A DNA stretch of 64,000 bases from Streptomyces sp. NBC_00234. Its GTDB lineage: Bacteria > Actinomycetota > Actinomycetes > Streptomycetales > Streptomycetaceae. The position numbers were made by a program, and so were the translations under genes. Where the stretch lies: the NCBI RefSeq assembly GCF_036195325.1, contig NZ_CP108101.1, positions 620,001-684,000 of the forward strand. Reading direction: 5' to 3'. The notes below the pieces were generated by a model, which did no database searches, was not told where the DNA came from, and saw only the letters and a program-made list of their open reading frames with translations. Positions 42,400-49,471 of the stretch are shown here, one piece after another (the stretch's first letter is position 1; every line of letters begins with the position of its first letter).

Positions 42400-43884
42400 T
42401 CAGCCGGCCCAGGGAAGCGGGTGGGAGGAGGTGCCCCAGTACAGGGACTTCTGGCGCTGGTAGGCGCGGATCGCGTCGCGGCCCTTCTCCGTGCCGAGGC
42501 CGCTGTCCTTCCAGCCGCTGAAGGGGGTGGCGGCGCTGAACTGCTTGTACGTGTTGATCCAGACGGTCCCCGCCTCGATCCGGCGGGCGAGACGCCACGC
42601 GGCCCGCAGGTCCTGGGTCCAGATTCCGCAGGCCAGGCCGTAGACGGAGTCGTTGGCCTGGCGGACCAGGTCGTCCTCGTCGTCGTAGGGCAGGGCGACC
42701 AGGACCGGGCCGAAAATCTCCTCCTGGCAGGTCTTGGAAGTGTTCGCGAGCCCGTCGAGGACCGTCGGCAGGTAGTACGCGCCGTCCGTGTACCGCTCGC
42801 CCTCGGGGGCCGATCCTCCGCACAGCACCCTGGCTCCTTCGGAGCGTGCGAGGTCCACGTAGGCGGCGACGGAGTCGCGGTGGCGGTGGTGCACCAGGGG
42901 GCCGACCTGGGTGGCGGGGTCCGTGCCGGGTCCGACGCGCAGCGCGGCCACGCGTGCGACGAGTTCGCCGACGAAGGAGTCGTAGATCTCGCGTGCCACG
43001 AAGAGCCGGGAGCCGGCGATGCAGGACTGGCCGCTGGACGAGAAGATCCCGAACATGACGCCTGCCAGGGCCTGTTCGACGTCCGCGTCGGCGCGCACGA
43101 TCGTGGGCGACTTGCCGCCGAGCTCCAGGGACGCGGGGACCAGCTTGTGGGCGGCGGCCCCGGCGATGGAGCGCCCCGTCTCCGTACCGCCGGTGAATCC
43201 GATGCGGGCGACGAGCGGGTGGCGCACGATGGCCTCGCCGACCACCCGGCCGCTCCCCGGCAGCACCGACAGCAGGGCGGTCGGCAGACGGAACTCGTCG
43301 AGGGCCCGGGTGATCAGCCGGCCGAGGGCCAGCGAGACGAGGGGGGTCCAGGCCGCGGGCTTGAGCAGGACGGCGTTGCCCGCGGCGAGGGCGGGGGCGA
43401 TCTTCTGGGCGTCGCTGGCCACGGGCGAGTTCCAGGGGTTGATCGCGCCGACGACGCCGATCGGTTCGTGGACGCTCATGGTGACGTACGGGCCGCGGGA
43501 GGGTGTGAGCGCGTCCTCCGCCGTCTCCAGGGCGGCGCCCATGTAGCGGAAGGTGCCTGCCGCGCTGAGCGCGAGGGCCCTGGTCTCGGCGAGGGTCTTG
43601 CCGGTGTCGGCGGTCTGCAGCGCGGAGAGCTCGTCGGCGGCCTCCTCGATCAGGTCGGCGATGCGGTGGAGCAGCCGGGAGCGTTCGTGGGCGAGCAGGT
43701 CGCGCCAGGCGGGGTCCGCCACCGCCTTGGCCGCGGCTTCAGCGGCTTCGGCGACATCCTCGGCGGAGGCCGCGTGGAGGGTGGCGAGCAGGTGCCCGGT
43801 CGCCGGGTCGACCGTGTCGAGGGGATCGCCCGCGCCACGTCGCCACTGGCCCGCTATCAGGATGTCGGTGGGGAACTGCAGCAC
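42400..43884 (-). CDS. NAD(P)-dependent aldehyde dehydrogenase
   Basis: GTG 43884 follows GGAGG by 7 nt and gives 494 residues. Catalytic residues: Asn in VVGAINPWNSP, Glu in ASLELGGKSP and the nucleophile Cys in SSSGQSCIAGSR. The C-terminal SGWKDSGLGTEKG is the usual family tail. This is the class that oxidises hydroxymuconic semialdehydes and betaine aldehyde. It is the first gene of the operon, directly downstream of the promoter with the TAAGCGCTTA operator. The product of meta-cleavage or a side-chain aldehyde is the probable substrate. Confidence 0.94.
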   Translation of the reverse strand: MLQFPTDILIAGQWRRGAGDPLDTVDPATGHLLATLHAASAEDVAEAAEAAAKAVADPAWRDLLAHERSRLLHRIADLIEEAADELSALQTADTGKTLAETRALALSAAGTFRYMGAALETAEDALTPSRGPYVTMSVHEPIGVVGAINPWNSPVASDAQKIAPALAAGNAVLLKPAAWTPLVSLALGRLITRALDEFRLPTALLSVLPGSGRVVGEAIVRHPLVARIGFTGGTETGRSIAGAAAHKLVPASLELGGKSPTIVRADADVEQALAGVMFGIFSSSGQSCIAGSRLFVAREIYDSFVGELVARVAALRVGPGTDPATQVGPLVHHRHRDSVAAYVDLARSEGARVLCGGSAPEGERYTDGAYYLPTVLDGLANTSKTCQEEIFGPVLVALPYDDEDDLVRQANDSVYGLACGIWTQDLRAAWRLARRIEAGTVWINTYKQFSAATPFSGWKDSGLGTEKGRDAIRAYQRQKSLYWGTSSHPLPWAG

Positions 43885-43979
43885 GGGTGGACCTCCGGGC
43901 GAGGCGGCGGGATGGGAACGGGCCCCGGCTGCGGCGCACTCGGGGCGCTGCCGACAACCGGAACTGCCGAAGTGCTAGG

Positions 43980-44008
43980 AATCTAAGCGCTTAACTATCT
44001 CGACACAA
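43980..44008 (-). promoter_or_regulatory. Promoter of the aromatic catabolic operon with palindromic operator
   Basis: On the minus strand TTGTGT (44008-44003) and TAGATT (43985-43980) are separated by 17 bp. TAAGCGCTTA, a perfect 10-bp palindrome at 43984-43993, lies in the spacer and overlaps the -10, so a bound repressor would block it. Confidence 0.65.
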
Positions 44009-44097
44009 GCCCCCCGGTCGAAATCGTTGCCTGTGACCCCTTGAGCTGAGCACCCACCGGCACGGACGATGGGCGTCGAGTTGCCGGAATCAAGGTT

Positions 44098-44142
44098 TCT
44101 AATCGCTTAACCATTGACCGCTTAGATAACTGACCCTACTGT
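44098..44142 (+). promoter_or_regulatory. Promoter of the MFS gene with two related operator copies
   Basis: TTGACC (44114-44119) and TACTGT (44137-44142) are 17 bp apart. CTAATCGCTTAAC at 44099-44111 matches the palindrome at 43984 (complement GTTAAGCGATTAG against GTTAAGCGCTTAG). A third, diverged copy, CCGCTTAGATAAC at 44118-44130, overlaps the -35. Confidence 0.62.
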
Positions 44143-44178
44143 CTCCGCAACTCCACTGCCCGCGGAAGGACCCCCTCC

Positions 44179-45549
44179 ATGACGACTGTGGCCGGCAAGC
44201 CAGCACTCGGCTCCATAGCCGCGAGACTTGAACGACTGCCGCACTCCCGCTGGCACATCAAGGTCAGGTTCCTGATCGGCGCCGTCACGTTCTTCGAGGC
44301 GTTCGACCAGTTGCTGGCCGCCTCCGCACTGCCCGTCCTGATGAAGGAATGGAACCTGTCCACCGGACAGGCCACCTTCGCGGTCACCTCCGCCTCCATC
44401 GGCATGCTGCTCGGCGCCCTGGTCGCCGGCTGGCTGGGCGACCGGATCGGCCGGGTGCGTACGGTCGCCCTGGGGGTCGCGGTCACCGGACTGGCCAGCC
44501 TCGCCGTGGCCTTCTCCGGCAGCATCGAGACCTTCTCGATGTTCCGGTTCGTCCAGGGACTGGGCATCGGCGGTGTCGTGCCCGTGGCGGCCACGTACAT
44601 CAACGAGATCGCCCGCTCCGACAAACGGGGCCGGTTCGTCCTGCTCTACGAGATGATCTTCCCGGCCGGGCTCGCCGCGGCGACCCTGCTCGCCGTGTGG
44701 GTGGTACCCAACTTCGGCTGGCGCGCCATGTTCGTCGTCGGCACCATCCCCGTCCTCATCGCCGCGCTGCTCCCCCGCCACGTGGAGGAGTCCCCGCGCT
44801 GGCTGCTGGCCCGAGGGCGTACGGCGGAGGCGGAAGCGGCGATCGCCCGCATCGAGGCGGAGGTCGCCCGCGCCACCTCCGAGGAGCTCCCCGCACCCGC
44901 CCCCGCGTCGGACGCCCCCGAGGAGACGCCCCAGGGCCGCCTCGCCGACCTGTTCCGGGGCCGCTACCTGCGCCGCACGGCGGTGCTGTCGGGTCTGTGG
45001 TTCGTCGCGTACTACGTCAACCACGGCATCTCCACCTGGCTGCCGTCGCTCTACACCAAGCAGTTCGACCTGGACCTCACCACGGCGCTCGTGTACACGC
45101 TGCTCAGCAATGTCACCGGCCTGCTCGGCACCTTCGTCGTGGCCATGCTGGTCGACCGCATAGGCCGCAGGCCCGCGCTGATCGGGGCGCTCGTAGGCAC
45201 CGTGCTCTCCCTGGGCGTGCTGGCGCTGGCCGGGGCGACCTCGGGCGGTCAGGTCGCGCTCTTCGCGTCCTGCACGACCTTCTTCCTGTACGCGATCAAC
45301 GCCGGGCTGTACCTGTACTCCCCCGAGCTCTACCCGACGCACAACCGCGCCAAGGGCGCGGCGTTCGGCGGGCTGTGGAACCGGATCGGCGTGATCCTCG
45401 GCCCGGTGACCGTCGGAGCGATCATCGGGGCGGGCGGCAGCCTCACGCTGGTGTTCGCGCAGCTCGCCGCGATGGCCGCGGTGGGTGCCGTGATCGCCTG
45501 GTTCGCCGTGGAGACCAAGGGCAAGACCCTGGAGGAGCTCAACTCCTGA
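44179..45549 (+). CDS. MFS importer, aromatic acid:H+ symporter-like
   Basis: The 456-residue transporter has 12 hydrophobic segments. The MFS A-motif is present as GWLGDRIGRVRTV and its second copy as MLVDRIGRRPALIG, and DQLLAASALPVLMKEW in TM1 region contains the acidic residue typical of the AAHS and sugar-porter-like branch. It is divergent from the ring-cleavage operon with shared operators, so it most likely imports the pathway substrate. GGAAGGA precedes the ATG. A hairpin after it separates it from the TetR-MarR gene. Confidence 0.9.
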   Translation: MTTVAGKPALGSIAARLERLPHSRWHIKVRFLIGAVTFFEAFDQLLAASALPVLMKEWNLSTGQATFAVTSASIGMLLGALVAGWLGDRIGRVRTVALGVAVTGLASLAVAFSGSIETFSMFRFVQGLGIGGVVPVAATYINEIARSDKRGRFVLLYEMIFPAGLAAATLLAVWVVPNFGWRAMFVVGTIPVLIAALLPRHVEESPRWLLARGRTAEAEAAIARIEAEVARATSEELPAPAPASDAPEETPQGRLADLFRGRYLRRTAVLSGLWFVAYYVNHGISTWLPSLYTKQFDLDLTTALVYTLLSNVTGLLGTFVVAMLVDRIGRRPALIGALVGTVLSLGVLALAGATSGGQVALFASCTTFFLYAINAGLYLYSPELYPTHNRAKGAAFGGLWNRIGVILGPVTVGAIIGAGGSLTLVFAQLAAMAAVGAVIAWFAVETKGKTLEELNS

Positions 45550-45573
45550 CGTGACGGACCGGGTTGCTCGATC

Positions 45574-45621
45574 GGGGCCGGTGTACCAGGGCGGAGATCA
45601 CCGCTCCGGGACACCGGCCCC
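45574..45621. terminator. Bidirectional hairpin between MFS and TetR-MarR genes
   Basis: GGGGCCGGTGT (45574-45584) pairs perfectly with ACACCGGCCCC (45611-45621); a nested CGGAG/CTCCG adds stability. The right arm covers the 3' end of the regulator. Confidence 0.65.
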
Positions 45622-46779
45622 GAGCGTGTGCCCGAGGGCACCCAGCAGTCCCGGGAGCCTGCGCCGGTCTCCGGGCGCCAGCCCCGCCAGCAGCTCGCGC
45701 TCCTGGTCCGAGCGCGCGGCGTGCACCCGGCGGGCCAGTTCCAGGCCCTCGGGCGTGAGGCAGAGCCGGACGACCCGCCGGTCCCCGGCGTCGCGCTCGC
45801 GCCGGATCAGGCCCGCGGCCTCCAGCCGGTCCGCGTGCTGGGTGAGACCGCCCGCCCGGACCGTACCGGCGTCCGCCACCTCTCCCATGGTGAGCCGGTA
45901 GGGCTCCCCCGCGTCACGGAGTGCGGCGATGACCTCGTACGCGGAGGGGCTGATGCCGTAGGCGCGCACGGTCCGGCCGATGAGCGCCTGGTAGCGCAGG
46001 GCGCACTCGTTCAGGACGGCGAAGAGCGAGGCTGCGGAGTCGTCCGGGACGGGGTGCGGGGCGGCGTCCGCGCCCGGAGCCGGCCGCACGGTCTCCTCCT
46101 CCCCCGGGCCCGTCCGCACCGAAGGGTCGCCGAAGGCGGTGGCCAGCACGTCCGCCAGGGCGGGAGCGAACTCCTCCGTCGGGACGGAGGCCGCCGGTTC
46201 GTGCGCGAAGACGTAGCGCTCCATGATCACGCCGAACAGCACACTGCGGATCATCGCGGTGCGTACGTCCGCCCCCGCCGAGTCGCCGAGCAGCCGCGCC
46301 AGGGGCTCGCCGACCTGCTTCTCCAGGATGCCGCGCAGCAGCTCGGCGCTCGGCGGGTGGCTGACGGCCGAGCGGATCAGCGCCGGCCAGGGGTCGTCCG
46401 ACGGCAGCCGGTCCCACCGGTCGAGGTAGGCACCCGCGAGGGCGGCGGGCAGATCACCGGCCGTGCCGACGGCGAGCACGTCGTGGGTGACGCCCGTCCC
46501 GCCCGCGACCGCCTCGCGGAACAGCCCGTCCTTCGTACCGAAGTAGGCCATCACCAGGCCGGGGGTCACCCCGGCCTCGGCCGCGATGGCGCGGACACCG
46601 ACGCCCTGGTACCCGTGCGCCCCGAACAGCCGCCGGGCGGCGTCGAGCACGGCGCGGCGGTTGCCCTCCGGGTCGTGCGAGCCGGGGCGGCGCTGGGCGC
46701 TCGCCGAGGGTCCGGTGTCGCCCCCGGCGGGTGCGGCGTGCGGGGCTGCGTGTGGGCGGCTCTTGTCTTCTGGTTCCAC
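45598..46779 (-). CDS. TetR-MarR fusion transcriptional regulator
   Basis: GTG 46779 gives 393 residues in a single uninterrupted frame; I checked that both HTH regions are in the same phase. Residues about 35-90 form a TetR DNA-binding domain (AARRLFGAHGYQGVGVRAIAAEAGVTPGLVMAYFGTKDGLF in part: VRAIAAEAGVTPGLVMAYF), then a TetR effector domain to about 225 (PSAELLRGILEKQVGEPL). After a Pro/Glu-rich linker comes a MarR domain at about 250-390 (VRAYGISPSAYEVIAAL, EVADAGTVRAGGLTQHADRL, RERDAGDRRVVRLCLT). Two complete DNA-binding domains in one polypeptide is rare. It lies next to the catabolic operon and is its most likely regulator. Confidence 0.88.
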   Translation of the reverse strand: MEPEDKSRPHAAPHAAPAGGDTGPSASAQRRPGSHDPEGNRRAVLDAARRLFGAHGYQGVGVRAIAAEAGVTPGLVMAYFGTKDGLFREAVAGGTGVTHDVLAVGTAGDLPAALAGAYLDRWDRLPSDDPWPALIRSAVSHPPSAELLRGILEKQVGEPLARLLGDSAGADVRTAMIRSVLFGVIMERYVFAHEPAASVPTEEFAPALADVLATAFGDPSVRTGPGEEETVRPAPGADAAPHPVPDDSAASLFAVLNECALRYQALIGRTVRAYGISPSAYEVIAALRDAGEPYRLTMGEVADAGTVRAGGLTQHADRLEAAGLIRRERDAGDRRVVRLCLTPEGLELARRVHAARSDQERELLAGLAPGDRRRLPGLLGALGHTLGAGVPER

Positions 46780-46792
46780 ACAGGTCAGATTA

Positions 46793-46818
46793 AACGAGTG
46801 TTCAGAAAAACAGTCGTT
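46793..46818. promoter_or_regulatory. Inverted repeat upstream of TetR-MarR gene
   Basis: AACGAGTGTT (46793-46802), 6 bp, AACAGTCGTT (46809-46818): arms are complementary at 9 of 10 positions. TetR dimers bind repeats of this size. It lies 14 bp before GTG 46779 and supports that start, probably for autorepression. Confidence 0.62.
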
Positions 46819-46827
46819 CAAAATCAA

Positions 46828-47922
46828 TCACGTACGGTGCACGGACCCGGTCAGTCCGGCGAGGGGCAGTCCGCTGCCGCCGCGCCGTGCGGCGATGATG
46901 CCCGCCATGATCGACAGGGCGGTCTCCTCCGCTCCCCGGCCGCCGAGATCCAGCCCGATCGGCGAGTCGAGCCGCGCGATCTCCCTCTCGCTCGCCCCCG
47001 CTTCCCGCAGTCGCACGAGCCGGTCCGCATGGGTACGACGGCTGCCCATCGCCCCCACGTAACCGGCCCGGCTGCGCAGCGCGAGCGCGAGGACGGGGAC
47101 GTCGAAGCGGTCGTCGTGGGTCAGCACGCACACCGCCGTCGCCGCGTCGACCCGGCCCTCGTGGGCGCGGAACCAGCGGTCGGGCCGGTCGGTGACGACC
47201 TCGTCGGCGCCCGGGAACCGCTCGGCCACCGCGAACGCGGGCCGGGCGTCGCACACCGTCACCCGGTGCCCGAGCACGGCCCCGATGCCCGCCAACGGGC
47301 GGGCGAACTCCGCCGCGCCGAAGATCAGCAACTGCGGACGGGGCGCGAAGGACTGCACCAGCAGGCGCTGCCCCGGCGCGCATTCCGCTCCGCCGCCGTC
47401 CACGTTTCCGCTGGTCACCAGCCCGCTGACGGCCCGGCCCAGCATGCCTTCGGCGGCCAGGGCCGCCGCCCGGTCCCTCTCCGGAGCTCCCAGCGTTCCG
47501 GTCACCTTCCCGCCGCCGACCGCCAGCCCCCCGCCGCCGTCGACGGGGGTGACCAGGGCCACCGGTACGCCGGCCGCGAGACCGGCCGCGATCCTGCCGA
47601 GGGGCACGTCCGGGCCGACCTCGCGGATCAGCACCTCGATCGTGCCGCCACAGGTCAGGCCGGCCGCGAAGGCGTCGCCGTCCGCGACTCCCCAGCTCTC
47701 GACCGTCGGCGCGGCGCCCGCGAGCACCTCCTCCGCGATGGCGCAGACGGCGGCCTCCACGCAGCCGCCGGACACACTGCCGACGATCCGTCCGCCCTCG
47801 GACACGAGCATGGACGCACCGGGGCCGTGCGGCGCGGAGCCCCAGGTGCGTACGACGGTCGCCATGGCGAAGCGGACTCCGGAGGACTGCCAGGCCGCTG
47901 CCTGGTCGATGACATGACGCAC
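46828..47922 (-). CDS. xdhC: XdhC-family molybdenum cofactor insertion protein
   Basis: GTG 47922 sits 5 nt after GAGGTGA and gives 364 residues; GTG 47931 is possible. The N-terminal XdhC_CoxI domain carries ATVVRTWGSAPHGPGASMLV and GSVSGGCVEAAV, with the conserved cysteine. The C-terminal domain is Rossmann-like (PRPQLLIFGAAEFARPL, CVLTHDDRFD, YVGAMGSRRTHADRL). XdhC binds and sulfurates the molybdenum cofactor and delivers it to xanthine dehydrogenase-type enzymes. It is divergent from the molybdenum hydroxylase operon across 90 bp and must serve that enzyme. Confidence 0.9.
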   Translation of the reverse strand: MRHVIDQAAAWQSSGVRFAMATVVRTWGSAPHGPGASMLVSEGGRIVGSVSGGCVEAAVCAIAEEVLAGAAPTVESWGVADGDAFAAGLTCGGTIEVLIREVGPDVPLGRIAAGLAAGVPVALVTPVDGGGGLAVGGGKVTGTLGAPERDRAAALAAEGMLGRAVSGLVTSGNVDGGGAECAPGQRLLVQSFAPRPQLLIFGAAEFARPLAGIGAVLGHRVTVCDARPAFAVAERFPGADEVVTDRPDRWFRAHEGRVDAATAVCVLTHDDRFDVPVLALALRSRAGYVGAMGSRRTHADRLVRLREAGASEREIARLDSPIGLDLGGRGAEETALSIMAGIIAARRGGSGLPLAGLTGSVHRT

Positions 47923-47970
47923 GTCGCTCACCTCGAACGGGGAAATCTCCGGCTGCCTCTTGCCAGAAGA

Positions 47971-48003
47971 AACTTTAGGGTAAATCATTTTAGGTACTAG
48001 ATA
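47971..48003. promoter_or_regulatory. AT-rich divergent promoter region of xdhC and the molybdenum hydroxylase operon
   Basis: This stretch is markedly AT-richer than its surroundings. TTTAGG occurs twice in direct repeat (47974-47979 and 47989-47994). On the plus strand TAGATA (47998-48003) lies 9 nt before GTG 48013, suggesting leaderless transcription of the first subunit gene. Confidence 0.45.
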
Positions 48004-48012
48004 GATCTGCAC

Positions 48013-48933
48013 GTGTCGATTGCCACGGCGCGACGACCAGAGAGGTCCGGTGTCAGCAGGTTGAAACCCACATCGTTCGACTACATCGCCCCCCGCACCC
48101 TCGGCGAGGCGGTCGCCCTCCTCGCCGACGAGGAACGGGACGCCAAGGTCGTGGCGGGCGGCCAGTCGCTGATCCCCATGCTGAACATGCGTCTCGCCAG
48201 GCCCGGGCTGCTCGTGGACATCACGCGCATACCCGAACTCGGCGGTATCCACGTCGACGGAACGGGCAGCCTCCGCGTCGGAGCGGCGGTACGCCAGGCC
48301 CGGGCCGCCGCCGACACCGCCGTACGGGACGGCTGGCCGCTGCTGGCCGCAGCCGTCGAGCACATCGGACACCCGCAGATACGCAACCGGGGCACCGTCT
48401 GCGGCAGCCTCGCCCACCACGACCCGGCCGCCGAACTGCCCGCCGCCGCACTGGCGCTGGACGCCCGGTTCGTGATCACCGGCCCCCGTGGCACCCGCAC
48501 CGTCGACGCCGCGGACTTCTTCGTCGCCACCTTCTCCACCGCGGTGGAGGCGGACGAACTGCTGACCGAGGTCGTGTTCCCGCCCCGCCCGGCCGGCCAC
48601 GGCTGGGCCTTCGAGGAACTGACCCGCAGGCACGGCGACTTCGCCACCGTCGGGGTGGCCGTCCTGCTGGAACGGGACACCGCCACGGACACCGTGCGCG
48701 AGGCCCGCGTCGTGTTCAGCGGCGCCGCCCCCGTCCCCGTACGCCTGCCGTCCGCCGAGGCCGCGCTGGTGGGCAGCGACGCCGGCGAGCAGGCCCTCGC
48801 CGCGGCGGCCGGTGCCGCCCGGGCCGGGCTCACGCCCTCCGACGACATCCACGCCGACGCCGAGTACCGGCGCGAAGGCGCCGCCCACCTCCTTGTCCGC
48901 GCCTGCACCACCGCCTGGGAGCGCTGCCGATGA
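48013..48933 (+). CDS. Molybdenum hydroxylase FAD-binding subunit (CoxM type)
   Basis: The 306-residue product has the FAD motifs VVAGGQSLIPMLNMRLA and HIGHPQIRNRGTVCGSLAHHDPAAELPA of the medium subunit of xanthine dehydrogenase and CO dehydrogenase. The C-terminal CODH_M domain reads FGVAVLLERD-like (TVGVAVLLERD). GTG 48013 has no Shine-Dalgarno; TTG 48061 immediately before KPTSFDYIAP, where relatives begin, is an alternative start. It overlaps the iron-sulfur subunit gene by ATGA. It passes electrons from the 2Fe-2S subunit to the acceptor. Confidence 0.92.
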   Translation: MSIATARRPERSGVSRLKPTSFDYIAPRTLGEAVALLADEERDAKVVAGGQSLIPMLNMRLARPGLLVDITRIPELGGIHVDGTGSLRVGAAVRQARAAADTAVRDGWPLLAAAVEHIGHPQIRNRGTVCGSLAHHDPAAELPAAALALDARFVITGPRGTRTVDAADFFVATFSTAVEADELLTEVVFPPRPAGHGWAFEELTRRHGDFATVGVAVLLERDTATDTVREARVVFSGAAPVPVRLPSAEAALVGSDAGEQALAAAAGAARAGLTPSDDIHADAEYRREGAAHLLVRACTTAWERCR

Positions 48934-49466
48934 CCCCCTCCGTCCCCACTCCGCTGACCGCCCGCACGCCGCCCCTCACCGAGCCCTCCGCCTGGCACGA
49001 GATCGCCCTCACCGTGAACGGGCGGGCGGTCACCGCGCAGGTCGAGTCCCGCCTGCTGCTCAGCGACTTCCTGCGCGACCGCCTGGGGCTGACCGGCACC
49101 CACGTCGGCTGTGAGCACGGTGTCTGCGGTGCCTGCACCGCCCTCGTCGACGACGAGCCGGTGCGCACCTGTCTCACCCTGGCCGTGCAGTGCGCGGGCA
49201 CCGAGATCCGCACCGTCGAGGGCCTCACCACGGACGACGCCCCCCTGACCTCCGTACAGCGCGCCTTCCACGAGTGCCACGGAATGCAGTGCGGCTTCTG
49301 CACCCCCGGGTTCCTGATGACGACGACCGCGCTGACCGAGAGGCCCGACCGCCCGGACGAGGCGCAGGTCGCCGACGCCCTGAGCGGGCACCTGTGCCGG
49401 TGCACCGGCTACCGCAACATCCGCCGTGCCGTGTGCCAGGCACTCGACGAGCGCTTCGGGAAGTGA
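48930..49466 (+). CDS. Molybdenum hydroxylase 2Fe-2S subunit (CoxS type)
   Basis: The 178-residue protein has the two cluster motifs: plant-type CEHGVCGACTALVDDEPVRTC and the C-terminal CGFCTPGF...LCRCTGYRNI. These eight cysteines bind two 2Fe-2S clusters. An N-terminal tail of about 25 residues is longer than in most homologues. ATGA overlap with the FAD gene and 5 bp to the large subunit gene show one operon. Confidence 0.94.
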   Translation: MTPSVPTPLTARTPPLTEPSAWHEIALTVNGRAVTAQVESRLLLSDFLRDRLGLTGTHVGCEHGVCGACTALVDDEPVRTCLTLAVQCAGTEIRTVEGLTTDDAPLTSVQRAFHECHGMQCGFCTPGFLMTTTALTERPDRPDEAQVADALSGHLCRCTGYRNIRRAVCQALDERFGK

Positions 49467-49471
49467 CCCGC

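Noticed and set aside
46780..46827. Longer N-terminus for the TetR-MarR regulator from ATG 46827
   Set aside because: The added 16 codons contain the AT-rich inverted repeat that looks like its operator, so GTG 46779 is preferred.
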